A stretch of DNA of 18,906 nt from Chloroflexota bacterium. GTDB taxonomy: Bacteria > Chloroflexota > Dehalococcoidia > RBG-13-53-26. Below, piece by piece: positions 6,898 to 13,856 of the stretch. Location: contig JAUWXW010000007.1 of NCBI GenBank assembly GCA_030616195.1, positions 1-18,906 of the forward strand. Reading direction: 5' to 3'. Positions within the stretch are counted from its first letter, which is position 1. Each line of letters opens with the position of its first letter. Made by a program: the position numbers and the translations under genes. The notes beneath the pieces are model-generated. The model did not search any database and was not told the DNA's origin. It saw only the letters and a program-made list of their open reading frames with translations.

Positions 6898-7984
6898 GCT
6901 TGCTGTGCTGCCTGGCGACGGTGTTGGCCCCGAGGTGGTGGCTGAAGCGGTAAAGGTCTTGGAGACGATCGGAAATAAGTTTGGTCACGAATTCAACCTC
7001 CGCTATGGTCCTATCGGCGGTGCTGCCGTTGACCAGTTTGGGGTAGCTCTAACCGCCGAAACTCTAAAGATGTGTAAGCAATGCCATGCGGTGTTGCTGG
7101 GGGCCGTGGGGGGGCCCAAGTGGGATGACCCCTTAGCCAAGGTTCGTCCCGAAGATGGCCTCCTGGCACTGCGCAAAGGACTGGGGCTCTTTGCCAATCT
7201 GCGCCCGGTCAAGGTATTTCCCATGCTGGTGGATTCCACTAATCTGAAGCCCGAAGTTATTGAGGGGGTAGACCTTGTGGTGGTGCGGGAGCTTACCGGT
7301 GGGCTTTACTTTGGCAAACCCAAGAAGCAATGGCGGACGTCCAGAGGTAGGCGTGCTGTGGATAGCCTGGTTTACTCCGAGAAGGAGGTGGAGCGCATTT
7401 TGAGGGTGGGTTTCGAGATGGCCCGGGGCCGAAGGAAGAAGCTCACCTCGGTGGACAAGGCCAATGTTCTGGAGTCTTCGCGGCTGTGGCGACAGATAGC
7501 TATCGAACTCTCTGGTGAGTACCCTGATGTGGAATTGGAGCACATGCTGGTAGATGCCTGCGCCATGAGACTGATACAGCGCCCTGCTGATCTTGATGTT
7601 GTGGTCACTGAGAATATGTTCGGCGATATACTGACCGATGAAGCATCAATGCTGTCTGGCTCTATGGGAATGCTGCCCTCGGCCAGCCTGGCAGGAGTAC
7701 CTAAAGCTGGAGGCACCACGACCTTTGGTATGTATGAGCCGATTCACGGCAGTGCCCCCAGGAGGGCAGGACAAAATCTGGCAAACCCTATTGCCACTAT
7801 CCTGAGTTGTGCCATGATGCTCCGCTATTCCTTTGGCTTAGAGCCGGAGGCGGAGGCAATAGAGAAGGCGGTCAGCGACGTCTTGGAGGGTGGCTACCGT
7901 ACCTACGATATAATGGAAGAAGGGAAAACCGAGGTGGGGACTAGAGAGATGGGGGGGTTGATTGTGAGCGCGATAGAGGCGTGA
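6887..7984 (+). CDS. leuB: 3-isopropylmalate dehydrogenase with atypical cofactor-site residues
   Basis: LeuB oxidises and decarboxylates 3-isopropylmalate to 2-oxoisocaproate. 365 aa, normal length. Visible family motifs: [14 protein letters not shown] at the start, [47 protein letters not shown], the metal and substrate stretch [19 protein letters not shown], and EPIHGSAP. The ATG at 6887 lies inside the end of leuD and GGGGGG precedes it. The odd feature is residues 289-300, [15 protein letters not shown]-dependent isopropylmalate dehydrogenases have Asp-Ile at the R292-R293 positions; the Asp binds the adenosine ribose and excludes NADP. NADP isocitrate dehydrogenases carry basic and aromatic residues there. 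This suggests NADP use or a changed substrate. The 366-like length, REL-TGG motif and operon support leuB over isocitrate or homoisocitrate dehydrogenase. Confidence 0.93.
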   Translation: MRFELAVLPGDGVGPEVVAEAVKVLETIGNKFGHEFNLRYGPIGGAAVDQFGVALTAETLKMCKQCHAVLLGAVGGPKWDDPLAKVRPEDGLLALRKGLGLFANLRPVKVFPMLVDSTNLKPEVIEGVDLVVVRELTGGLYFGKPKKQWRTSRGRRAVDSLVYSEKEVERILRVGFEMARGRRKKLTSVDKANVLESSRLWRQIAIELSGEYPDVELEHMLVDACAMRLIQRPADLDVVVTENMFGDILTDEASMLSGSMGMLPSASLAGVPKAGGTTTFGMYEPIHGSAPRRAGQNLANPIATILSCAMMLRYSFGLEPEAEAIEKAVSDVLEGGYRTYDIMEEGKTEVGTREMGGLIVSAIEA

Positions 7985-7988
7985 CATT

Positions 7989-9092
7989 ATGAATGGCCCA
8001 GCTTCCAGAACAGGCATAGCTAATCTGCCTTTGCACTACGGCAAGGCGCCACCCTGGCTATTCAACAGGATGGTGAAGCTGTCCAGGGAGATTACCGTTT
8101 CCATCGTTGCCGAGTTTGGGCCGGAGGAGATGCTGCGCCGCATGTCAGACCCCTTCTGGTTTCAGGCCTTTGGCTGTGTGCTTGGTTTTGATTGGCACAG
8201 CAGCGGCGTTACCACCACCCTCTGCGGTGCTCTCAAGGAAGGGTTGAAGGGGCTGGAAAAGGACCTGGGGCTGTTCGTGGCCGGTGGCAAGGGTCGCACT
8301 TCAAGACAAACCCCTGCTGAAATAGAGAGGTTTGGCTCTGCCATCTCCGTCGATCCTTCACGCCTCATATATAATAGCCGGATGACGGCCAAGGTGGACA
8401 GCTCGGGTGTCCAGGATGGTTACCAGCTTTATCACCACGTCTTCCTCTTCACCGACGGCGGCTCCTGGGCAGTGGTCCAGCAGGGAATGAATGAGGTTAA
8501 CCGCTATGCCCGCAGGTATCACTGGCTCGGTGAGTCGGTGACTGACTTTGTTTGTGAGCCTCATGCCGCCATTTGCTGCCAGGGGCGAGGGGAGACACTG
8601 AACCTGGTGGCCGATGAAAGCACCACGGCGCGAAGCACTATCACCTCCATAGCTACAGGACAGCCAACAGAGGAAATTCTGAAGGACATAAAGAGAATCA
8701 AGACGCTTGATCTCCCCCGCCGCCATCAGCTTTCCGCCCAGGATATTCACCCTGATAGGCTGGGCAAGGGCCTTCTTGGCATCTATGAACGGCAACCGAA
8801 GGGTTTTGAGGAATTGATTGGCATTGAAGGTGTTGGGCCCAAAACTGTCCGGGCGCTGAGTCTGATCTCTGAACTGGTCTATGGAGTCCCGGTTAGCTTT
8901 CGTGATCCGGCGCGCTATAGCTTCGCCCACGGTGGAAAGGATGGGCACCCCTTCCCTGTTGACCGACAAACATACGATAGAAGCATCGAGTTCCTTGCCC
9001 AGGCGGTGAATAAAGCCAGGATTGACAATATAGAAAAGAGACAAGCCCTTTCTCGGCTGAACGAAGGTTTTCTCCGTGGTGCCAGGCTTTAA
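7989..9092 (+). CDS. DUF763 family protein with C-terminal helix-hairpin-helix
   Basis: 367 aa, recognised as the DUF763 family, which is best known from archaea and has no established biochemical role. Characteristic stretches are GIANLPLHYGKAPPWLF near the N-terminus, RMSDPFWFQAFGCVLGFDWH, and SYAxHGGKDGHPFPV-like sequence near the end (FAHGGKDGHPFPVDRQTYD). Residues about 273-298 contain a helix-hairpin-helix (ELIGIEGVGPKTVRALSLI), a motif that usually binds DNA non-specifically, so a DNA-related role is plausible. The ATG at 7989 follows the leuB stop by four bases, so it is probably on the leu mRNA, although it has no obvious link to leucine synthesis. A long open frame on the opposite strand here is a codon-bias shadow. 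Confidence 0.88.
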   Translation: MNGPASRTGIANLPLHYGKAPPWLFNRMVKLSREITVSIVAEFGPEEMLRRMSDPFWFQAFGCVLGFDWHSSGVTTTLCGALKEGLKGLEKDLGLFVAGGKGRTSRQTPAEIERFGSAISVDPSRLIYNSRMTAKVDSSGVQDGYQLYHHVFLFTDGGSWAVVQQGMNEVNRYARRYHWLGESVTDFVCEPHAAICCQGRGETLNLVADESTTARSTITSIATGQPTEEILKDIKRIKTLDLPRRHQLSAQDIHPDRLGKGLLGIYERQPKGFEELIGIEGVGPKTVRALSLISELVYGVPVSFRDPARYSFAHGGKDGHPFPVDRQTYDRSIEFLAQAVNKARIDNIEKRQALSRLNEGFLRGARL

Positions 9093-9167
9093 TTTGCCAG
9101 GGTGATTGCGACTGGGGGAAGGTTCACAGCAGGCTGAACGAAAATCCCGGCTAACAGCTTTTTGGGG

Positions 9168-9205
9168 TTGCTGATAAGGTCGAATCCGCAGTTGTGAATC
9201 AGCAA
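9168..9205. repeat. Inverted repeat upstream of the rsmD promoter
   Basis: TTGCTGAT (9168-9175) and ATCAGCAA (9198-9205) form a perfect 8-bp stem with a 22-nt loop. It ends seven bases before the -35 box of rsmD. It could be an operator or a weak terminator for the leu-DUF763 transcript (AAAACTT follows), or chance. Confidence 0.3.
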
Positions 9206-9212
9206 AACTTAC

Positions 9213-9240
9213 TTGACGGCGCATGGATTTACGTTATAAT
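9213..9240 (+). promoter_or_regulatory. Strong sigma-70 promoter for rsmD-coaD-ferredoxin
   Basis: TTGACG (9213-9218), a 16-nt spacer, then a perfect TATAAT (9235-9240). Transcription would start about 9246-9248, only about 6 nt before the ATG at 9253. It overlaps the ATG at 9223, which therefore cannot be the main start. Confidence 0.75.
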
Positions 9241-9252
9241 CTTAGACTGAAC

Positions 9253-9804
9253 ATGAGGGTCATTGCTGGCAGGGTGAAGGGGAAGAGACTCAAATCACCA
9301 AAGGGGCCCACACGTCCCACCACTGAACTAGTGCGGGAGGCCATATTCTCCATCCTGCAGCCAATGGTTGGTGAGCGGTGGCAAGTCCTTGACCTTTACG
9401 CTGGCAGTGGTGCCCTGGGTGTCGAAGCCCTGAGCAGGGGCGCTAGTTGGGTAGACTTCGTAGAAAGTAGTCCCAGGTGCTGCGCTGTAATCAAGGAGAA
9501 CCTGGCCATGACGGGGTTTACCTCGCAGGCGAAAGTCTACTGCTGCAGCGTGAACAAGGCACTTTCTATGCTTAGTGCGTTTTACGATGTAGTCGTTCTA
9601 GACCCCCCCTATTCTGACCCCTCTCTAGCCGATACTTTGAGAACTTTGTTCAGTTCCCAGCTTGTTGGGGCCAGCTCTACTGTGGTAGTGCAGTCTTCTT
9701 CCCACCAACCGTTACCCTTGGAGGTAGAGCACTTCCACCTGCATAAGAGTCGGCATTACGGTGATACTTGCCTTTCAATTTATCGACAGGAGGCCAATAA
9801 TTGA
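9253..9804 (+). CDS. rsmD: 16S rRNA (guanine966-N2)-methyltransferase
   Basis: RsmD methylates the N2 of G966 in 16S rRNA in the assembled small subunit, using S-adenosylmethionine. 183 aa from the chosen start, normal for the family. The N-terminus MRVIAGRVKGKRLKSPKG matches family starts. RPTTELVREAIFSIL follows; the SAM-binding motif I is DLYAGSGALGVEAL (47-60) and the catalytic motif IV is DPPY (117-120). The frame extends to 9223, but the perfect -10 box at 9235-9240 means that start would not be transcribed. There is no Shine-Dalgarno sequence before 9253, so the mRNA is probably nearly leaderless. The stop overlaps the coaD start by four bases. rsmD-coaD is a very common bacterial pair. 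Confidence 0.95.
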   Translation: MRVIAGRVKGKRLKSPKGPTRPTTELVREAIFSILQPMVGERWQVLDLYAGSGALGVEALSRGASWVDFVESSPRCCAVIKENLAMTGFTSQAKVYCCSVNKALSMLSAFYDVVVLDPPYSDPSLADTLRTLFSSQLVGASSTVVVQSSSHQPLPLEVEHFHLHKSRHYGDTCLSIYRQEANN

Positions 9805-10295
9805 GAGTAGCACTTTACCCCGGCAGCTTTGACCCGGCAACCAAGGGTCACGTAGACATAGCGGTTAGAGCAGCCGCCCTTTTTGATCACCTGGTTCTAG
9901 GTGTTTTTGACGCCCCTGCCAAGGATGTTCTCTTCACCACCGCAGAGAGGGTGGAAATGCTGAGAGAAGCTGTAGCCCATCTGCCTAACGTTAGTGTGGA
10001 ATCGTATAGCTGTCTTACTGTAGAATTTGTCAAGGAGATAGGAGCTAAGTTCATCGTTAGAGGGCTGCGCATGGGGTCTGATTTTGAGCGTGAATTCGAC
10101 ATGGCACTAATGAATCAAAAGCTGGATCCGGAAATAGACACTGTTTGTCTTATGTCCAATGCAGAGTACCAGTTCATTAGCTCAAGCCTGCTTAAAGAGG
10201 TAGCCGAAGGAGGCGGCAATGTCAGCGTCTTTGTGCCCGAATGCGTCGCTCTTGCCCTAAAGAGGAAACTATTCCCCAAGTCCAAAATAAGGTAA
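9801..10295 (+). CDS. coaD: Phosphopantetheine adenylyltransferase
   Basis: CoaD transfers AMP from ATP to 4'-phosphopantetheine, the fourth step of coenzyme A synthesis. 164 aa, standard size. Nucleotidyltransferase motifs: YPGSFDPATKGHVDI (6-20, with the T-x-G-H at 14-17), Lys41, RGLRMGSDFEREFDMALMN (88-106) and ISSSLLKE (126-133). The start is TTG at 9801, with a strong AGGAGG at 9788-9793 seven bases upstream. It overlaps the rsmD stop (TTGA), so translation is coupled. The TAA is immediately followed by the Shine-Dalgarno sequence of the ferredoxin gene. Confidence 0.96.
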   Translation: MRVALYPGSFDPATKGHVDIAVRAAALFDHLVLGVFDAPAKDVLFTTAERVEMLREAVAHLPNVSVESYSCLTVEFVKEIGAKFIVRGLRMGSDFEREFDMALMNQKLDPEIDTVCLMSNAEYQFISSSLLKEVAEGGGNVSVFVPECVALALKRKLFPKSKIR

Positions 10296-10308
10296 GGAGG
10301 TGTCCTAG

Positions 10309-10575
10309 ATGGCATATAAGATCACCGATGAGTGTATCAGTTGCGGGGCCTGCGAGCCAGACTGCAAGAATGAGGCCATCAGCGAAGCAGAAACAATCTA
10401 CGTAATTGATCCAGGTAAGTGTACCGAGTGTGTTGGCTGGTTCGAATCACAGAAGTGTGTTGAAGTCTGTCCTGTGGACTGCTGCGTGCCTGACCCAGAC
10501 CACAAGGAGACACGGGAACAACTGCTTGAAAAGTGGCAACGGCAAAACCCTGGGAAAACTCCGGAGGTTACCTAG
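10309..10575 (+). CDS. 2[4Fe-4S] ferredoxin, YfhL/Allochromatium type
   Basis: 88-aa dicluster ferredoxin, a small cytoplasmic electron carrier. Cluster ligands: C9, C12, C15 and C19 ([11 protein letters not shown]), then C38, C41, C50 and C54 ([17 protein letters not shown]). The eight residues between C41 and C50 are the longer loop of the Allochromatium/YfhL type, which often has low and unequal potentials. C58 and C59 follow the second motif. The last 25 residues form a charged tail ([16 protein letters not shown]). AAGGAGG lies eight bases before the ATG. It follows coaD by 13 nt. The coaD-yfhL neighbourhood is also seen in proteobacteria, so the association is old, but its reason is unclear. 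The redox partner is not known from context. Confidence 0.94.
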   Translation: MAYKITDECISCGACEPDCKNEAISEAETIYVIDPGKCTECVGWFESQKCVEVCPVDCCVPDPDHKETREQLLEKWQRQNPGKTPEVT

Positions 10576-10579
10576 AAAA

Positions 10580-10936
10580 TCAGCAGGTTATGTGCAAGAG
10601 GGCGGCTGCCCTCTTCCCCTCATCTATTAACTGATTCAGTTTACTGACTGCTTCATACGAAGGGAAGAGCAGGAGTTCCAGGCTGGACTCTTGGGCATAA
10701 TGTCTCGCTGCCTCGGATAAACGGGCTTTAGACGAAGTCCCCAGACCTATAACCGCGATTTCCGCTCCTTTCAATTCCTCGATCTCTTCCTTCTTGAAAG
10801 AGTGCGAGCCAAATCGCCATATCCCACCCTTCCTTTGCTTTACCACGCCATCAGGGCAAATGATGATATCACGGTGATACTTCTTGCCGTCGATAACAAT
10901 TGTACCGAAGCTGAAGCTTTCTATCTTGCTGCCCAT
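10580..10936 (-). CDS. Mth938/NDUFAF3-like domain protein (DUF498)
   Basis: 118 aa. The sequence pattern (IESFSFGTIVIDGKKYHRD, then IICPDGVVKQRKGG, a central EELKGAEIAVIGLGTSS, and a C-terminal LLFPSYEAVSKLNQLIDEGK) matches the Mth938-like family. This includes archaeal Mth938 and the human complex I assembly factor NDUFAF3; bacterial members have no assigned reaction. There is no membrane segment or cysteine cluster. It lies 18 nt after the cvpA-like gene on the same strand and probably shares its promoter. Its stop is four bases from the stop of the convergent ferredoxin gene. The Shine-Dalgarno sequence is weak (TAGGG). Confidence 0.85.
   Translation of the reverse strand: MGSKIESFSFGTIVIDGKKYHRDIIICPDGVVKQRKGGIWRFGSHSFKKEEIEELKGAEIAVIGLGTSSKARLSEAARHYAQESSLELLLFPSYEAVSKLNQLIDEGKRAAALLHITC
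10596..10615. terminator. Hairpin at the convergent ends of the ferredoxin and Mth938-like genes
   Basis: AAGAGGGC-GGCT-GCCCTCTT is a perfect 8-bp stem with a 4-nt loop, beginning 21 nt after the ferredoxin stop and lying inside the end of the opposite gene. No clear T-run follows on the plus strand, so it may stop transcription only weakly, or reflect the codons for Arg-Ala-Ala-Ala-Leu. Confidence 0.3.
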
Positions 10937-10954
10937 GGGATGCCCTACTTTGAA

Positions 10955-11467
10955 TTAGTCGAAGAAGCCTTTGATAGCATCGAATTCGCCAGGGAGGAGA
11001 CCGAGCAGCAAGCGGAAGTTGTCTATCAATAATGCAGCAAGAGGCGAGTCGCTAATTGCCTCTACTATAGCTGATTCATCTCCAGTGGGCTCACCAAGTT
11101 GCCATTTAAGTACAACCGTAAGAATGGCAGCAACCACTAATGCCCCCGCAAGTAGCCCGATGACTATTCCGCCAAGTGCATCCAACCAACCCATCAGCAT
11201 AATCTTGAAAAACATCCTTACTACTTTGCCAATGATATTGGCTGCTATTACCACAATGGCCAGAATGAGGATGAAGGAAATGATTTCAGCCCACTGAGCC
11301 CCACTCGGAGAGAGCTTATCTGCCAGACCATCAGAATACTGCCCGGCGATAGCTACACCAGCAAGTAGCCCAGCAACAGTAAACACTGTCCGAATAAGCC
11401 CGTGCTTGAACCCAACATACGCACCGAGAAGAGCGATCACAATGATAAGTATATCTATCCAGGTCAT
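10955..11467 (-). CDS. CvpA family membrane protein
   Basis: 170 aa with four hydrophobic segments at about residues 5-23, 26-45, 62-82 and 97-125, then a short hydrophilic tail ending IDNFRLLLGLLPGEFDAIKGFFD-like. The opening WIDILIIVIALLGAYVGFKHG with following TV-F segments is typical of the CvpA family (colicin V production protein). Family members are inner-membrane proteins linked to colicin export and envelope stress in enterobacteria; their molecular role is unknown. The Shine-Dalgarno AGGAGG is at 11479-11474, six bases before the ATG, and a promoter with a perfect TATAAT lies upstream. It leads a two-gene unit with the Mth938-like gene. Confidence 0.87.
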   Translation of the reverse strand: MTWIDILIIVIALLGAYVGFKHGLIRTVFTVAGLLAGVAIAGQYSDGLADKLSPSGAQWAEIISFILILAIVVIAANIIGKVVRMFFKIMLMGWLDALGGIVIGLLAGALVVAAILTVVLKWQLGEPTGDESAIVEAISDSPLAALLIDNFRLLLGLLPGEFDAIKGFFD

Positions 11468-11503
11468 CTCGGACCTCCTATACAGGCCAAATTGTTGTGC
11501 TAG

Positions 11504-11531
11504 ATTATACTACACATCGTCAAAAAAGCAA
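11504..11531 (-). promoter_or_regulatory. Promoter for the cvpA-like gene
   Basis: Minus strand: a perfect TATAAT (11509-11504), a 16-nt spacer and a weak TTGCTT (11531-11526). The start would be near 11497, a leader of about 30 nt that carries AGGAGG. Confidence 0.5.
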
Positions 11532-11908
11532 ATGCTCCCCGAAAATAGCGATGGAGACTTCCAAGCATAGGCAGTGGCTCTGTCGCCTGCCAACCCTTCT
11601 CACCGTCAGGAGGTTCCAACGCACCCGCTCACAGATGGCGCAGTTCTAATCGCCTTGCGAGGAGTAGAGTAGGGTAGCCTGGAGCATCTGCTCTAGGCAT
11701 GGTTGCAGCAGATGCTGCAACCTACCCCGATTGTTGCATAGGCTCTTCAGGTCGTTCCGCCACCGCTCGCTTCCAAAGTTGACCATTTCCCCTGCCCATA
11801 GCCACGGCACCCACTTTTCACGCCGTCTCTCGCCTCTGCACACCTAAGGCGACCTCAGAATGACATGAAGCGAACGGCTCAGAAAAACGCAGGATCACCG
11901 AATGACCT
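11532..11908. other. Gene-poor intergenic region with palindromic repeats
   Basis: About 375 bases with no credible coding frame; a 65-codon minus-strand frame (11646-11843) has low-complexity, non-protein-like sequence. It holds a nested palindrome (11670-11728) and an inverted 23-base copy of a motif found at 15275-15297 (here 11843-11865). It lies after the end of the yggS-proC-yggT unit and before the cvpA promoter. Confidence 0.6.
11672..11728. repeat. Nested palindrome with a perfect 10-bp stem
   Basis: GGTTGCAGCA (11701-11710) and TGCTGCAACC (11713-11722) pair perfectly around GA. It is framed by GGGTAG near 11672 and CTACCC ending near 11727, and a neighbouring GCATCTGCTC stretch partly repeats the core. 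The layout of a short outer GGGTAG pair around inner stems resembles the cluster at 1611-1660. Confidence 0.6.
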
Positions 11909-12166
11909 CTAAGAAGAAAGGCTACGTACCAGTATTCTAATTATGTACAGGAGAAAGATAGCTGCCATGGGGGCAAAATCAAACATGCCCATCCTGGGAA
12001 TAATCCGCCGCAAGGGGCCAAGAATAGGTTCAGTGATCTGATAGAGTATGACCACTATCGGGTTGTCAGGGCGAGGAGAAAACCACGACATGATAACTCG
12101 AATGAAGATGGCCGCAATGAGCACGTTGCACAGAATTTCAATGCCGGTGATGATGGCATCCATCAC
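11909..12166 (-). CDS. YggT family integral membrane protein
   Basis: 85 aa with two hydrophobic segments (about residues 5-27 and 66-82) separated by a polar loop holding the family signature SWFSPRPDNPIVVILYQITEP and LGPLRRIIPRMGMFDFAP, typical of the YggT family. Members are linked to osmotic tolerance and, in Gram-positives and plastids, to division or nucleoid placement. GTG at 12166 (AGGAG seven bases upstream) and ATG at 12163 are both possible starts. GTG is chosen for spacing, leaving two bases after the proC stop. The order yggS-proC-yggT on one strand is a widely conserved cluster, which strengthens the call. Confidence 0.9.
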   Translation of the reverse strand: MMDAIITGIEILCNVLIAAIFIRVIMSWFSPRPDNPIVVILYQITEPILGPLRRIIPRMGMFDFAPMAAIFLLYIIRILVRSLSS

Positions 12167-12168
12167 CT

Positions 12169-12972
12169 CTATTCTCCTCTCAGCGCCTTGGCCTTCTCAT
12201 AGCCGGCAATAATGGCCTGAGCCAGAAGCGCCCTTAAGCCGCCCTCCTCCAGTAGAAGCAAGCCCTCTGCTGTTGTTCCCCCAGGTGAAGTGACCAGGTT
12301 TCGCAGCTCAGCAGGATGCTTGGCCGACTTCTGGGACAGGTGTGTTGCTCCCAAAACTGTCTCCAGCACCAGCTCTTGGGCTAGCTCACGAGGAAGACCT
12401 ATGTGTACCGCGGCATCGATGAGCGATTCTATAATGAGAAGCACATATGCCGGTCCGCTTCCGCTCACCGCAGTAGCCATGTCGATATACTTTTCGTCCG
12501 AGACGAATATTTCCCTGCCCAGAGCCCCTAGGATGGAGGCCGCCATCTTGTTATGTTCCTGACTTACCTCGCTGGTAGCAGTCCACACACTGACTCCTTC
12601 TCCGATTTGGGCTGGCATGTTGGGCATGGCGCGGACGATGGCCCTGTGGCTCAGCCCATCACGCAGGCTGGCCACCGATGCGCCGGCAACGATGGAAAGC
12701 ACTAGCTGTTCTGGCTGAAGAAATCCCTTCAACTCCTTCATTACTTCAGCCAGGGACACAGGCTTGATCGCCAGAACAATGCACTCAGCCCCCTCTACAG
12801 CGTGGCGATTATCGGAGTCGGTAACCACTCCGTACTCCTGGCTGAGGTAGGAACGCCGCTTCTCACTCACGTCACTGGCCACTATGTCGTCAGCCTCGGC
12901 CAGACCTCTATCCAGAATGCCCCGGATAATGGCCTCGCCCATGTTTCCACCACCGATAAAGGCAATTCTCAT
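12169..12972 (-). CDS. proC: Pyrroline-5-carboxylate reductase
   Basis: ProC reduces pyrroline-5-carboxylate to proline, the last step of proline synthesis. From the ATG at 12972 it is 267 aa, normal size. The Rossmann motif is [12 protein letters not shown] (5-16). Further marks are [19 protein letters not shown] and the C-terminal dimer and active-site stretch [13 protein letters not shown] and [14 protein letters not shown]. The frame runs up to 12996, but 12972 is chosen. It has AGAGG seven bases upstream, gives the canonical N-terminus [10 protein letters not shown], and leaves a clean four-base gap after yggS instead of an overlap. It works with ProA (encoded at 13857-15131); proB (glutamate 5-kinase) is not in the window. 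Confidence 0.96.
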   Translation of the reverse strand: MRIAFIGGGNMGEAIIRGILDRGLAEADDIVASDVSEKRRSYLSQEYGVVTDSDNRHAVEGAECIVLAIKPVSLAEVMKELKGFLQPEQLVLSIVAGASVASLRDGLSHRAIVRAMPNMPAQIGEGVSVWTATSEVSQEHNKMAASILGALGREIFVSDEKYIDMATAVSGSGPAYVLLIIESLIDAAVHIGLPRELAQELVLETVLGATHLSQKSAKHPAELRNLVTSPGGTTAEGLLLLEEGGLRALLAQAIIAGYEKAKALRGE

Positions 12973-12976
12973 TTTG

Positions 12977-13642
12977 TTACCTCTTCCTTTCCCCAAAGAT
13001 GGCGCGACCGATTCTCACCATGGTCGCTCCCTCCTCGATGGCCACCTCGAAATCATCTGTCATGCCCATCGAGAGATGCTTCAGTCCCAGGGAGTCCCGC
13101 AACAGCCTCAGTTGCCGGAAAATCGGGCGTACTTCCTCAGGATCGCTGGTAAGCGGGGCTATGGTCATCAGCCCGTTTATCTCAAGATGGGGGAGGCTGG
13201 CTATTTGCTCTACCGCTGAGCCGACTTCGGCAGCAGGGAATCCAGACTTGCTTGTCTCGCCAGATACATCTACCTGGACGAGAATGGGTATGTCGCGCTC
13301 AGTATTACGGCTGATAACCTCTGCCAACCTGACCGAATCAACGCTGTGAATGATGTCAAAAAGCCTCACGGCTGGTTTAGCTTTATTGGTCTGGAGATGG
13401 CCCACCATGTGCCAGGTAGGGGATGGCTCAAGGGTGGGAAGCTGGCCGATCTTGCTCATGGCCTCTTGAACCCTGTTCTCGCCGAAATGTCTGATCCCCG
13501 CTTCGAAGGCCTTTTGAATAAGGCCGGGTTGTACCGTTTTGGTCACGGCAATAATGGTTATCTCAGTGGGAGACCTACCGGCCCGCTCGGCAGCCACGGC
13601 GATGCGCTTCTCCAGTTGGCGGACATTGTCCCTGATGTCCAT
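12977..13642 (-). CDS. YggS/PROSC family pyridoxal phosphate homeostasis protein
   Basis: A single-domain alanine racemase-fold PLP-binding protein that keeps free PLP low and affects amino acid and keto acid pools. From the ATG at 13642 it is 221 aa. PLP Lys is K35 in [11 protein letters not shown]. Other signatures are [13 protein letters not shown] (52-64), [34 protein letters not shown], and [21 protein letters not shown], which covers the phosphate-binding end. The open frame reaches 13768, but the 42 extra residues are not family-like and a promoter at 13689-13716 would lie inside them. First gene of the yggS-proC-yggT unit, four bases ahead of proC. Confidence 0.93.
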   Translation of the reverse strand: MDIRDNVRQLEKRIAVAAERAGRSPTEITIIAVTKTVQPGLIQKAFEAGIRHFGENRVQEAMSKIGQLPTLEPSPTWHMVGHLQTNKAKPAVRLFDIIHSVDSVRLAEVISRNTERDIPILVQVDVSGETSKSGFPAAEVGSAVEQIASLPHLEINGLMTIAPLTSDPEEVRPIFRQLRLLRDSLGLKHLSMGMTDDFEVAIEEGATMVRIGRAIFGERKR

Positions 13643-13688
13643 AAGCCTGACGTCAGACGGTGCACTGTTCTTGTGTATCCTGGATAAC

Positions 13689-13716
13689 AGTATACCGTGA
13701 TTTAACCTAAAGTAAA
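13689..13716 (-). promoter_or_regulatory. Promoter of yggS-proC-yggT
   Basis: Minus strand: TTTACT (13716-13711), a 16-nt spacer, TATACT (13694-13689). The transcript would start near 13682, giving a leader of about 40 nt to the ATG at 13642 and ruling out the upstream part of the open frame. Confidence 0.5.
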
Positions 13717-13769
13717 GTGATGCCGGCCAAATTCTGGCAGCATACCTGATTTGTCTGGATAGTGGCAAA

Positions 13770-13828
13770 GTAGGGGGCGAACTCCGTGTCGCCCCGAAAG
13801 GAGGGCGGACAGGGATCCCCGCCCCTAC
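13770..13828. repeat. Palindromic element between yggS and proA (copy 2 of the GTAGGGG family)
   Basis: Bounded by GTAGGGG (13770-13776) and CCCCTAC (13822-13828). Inside are two hairpins: GGGGCGA (13774-13780), loop ACTCCGTG, TCGCCCC (13789-13795); and GGGCGG (13803-13808) with CCGCCC (13819-13824). The first half is homologous to 2820-2845. Right after it, GTCATTGTGAG (13831-13841) resembles the terminal motif of the element at 15252-15451. It lies just after the proA stop. Confidence 0.75.
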
Positions 13829-13856
13829 ATGTCATTGTGAGGAGCACGAAGGTGTT

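Noticed and set aside
8358..9224. 288-codon minus-strand open frame opposite the DUF763 gene
   Set aside because: The plus strand encodes a recognisable full-length family protein. The minus frame has no recognisable motif and is explained by codon bias.
11504..11525. TTGACG next to the cvpA TATAAT as a -35/-10 pair
   Set aside because: The spacer is only 8 nt, too short for sigma-70; the weaker TTGCTT at 16 nt was used instead.
11646..11843. 65-codon minus-strand frame in the yggT-cvpA intergenic region
   Set aside because: It runs through a perfect palindrome, has no convincing ribosome-binding site and no recognisable sequence.
13643..13768. N-terminal 42-residue extension of the YggS frame
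   Set aside because: The extension is not family-like and overlaps the TTTACT-N16-TATACT promoter, so it is unlikely to be transcribed.
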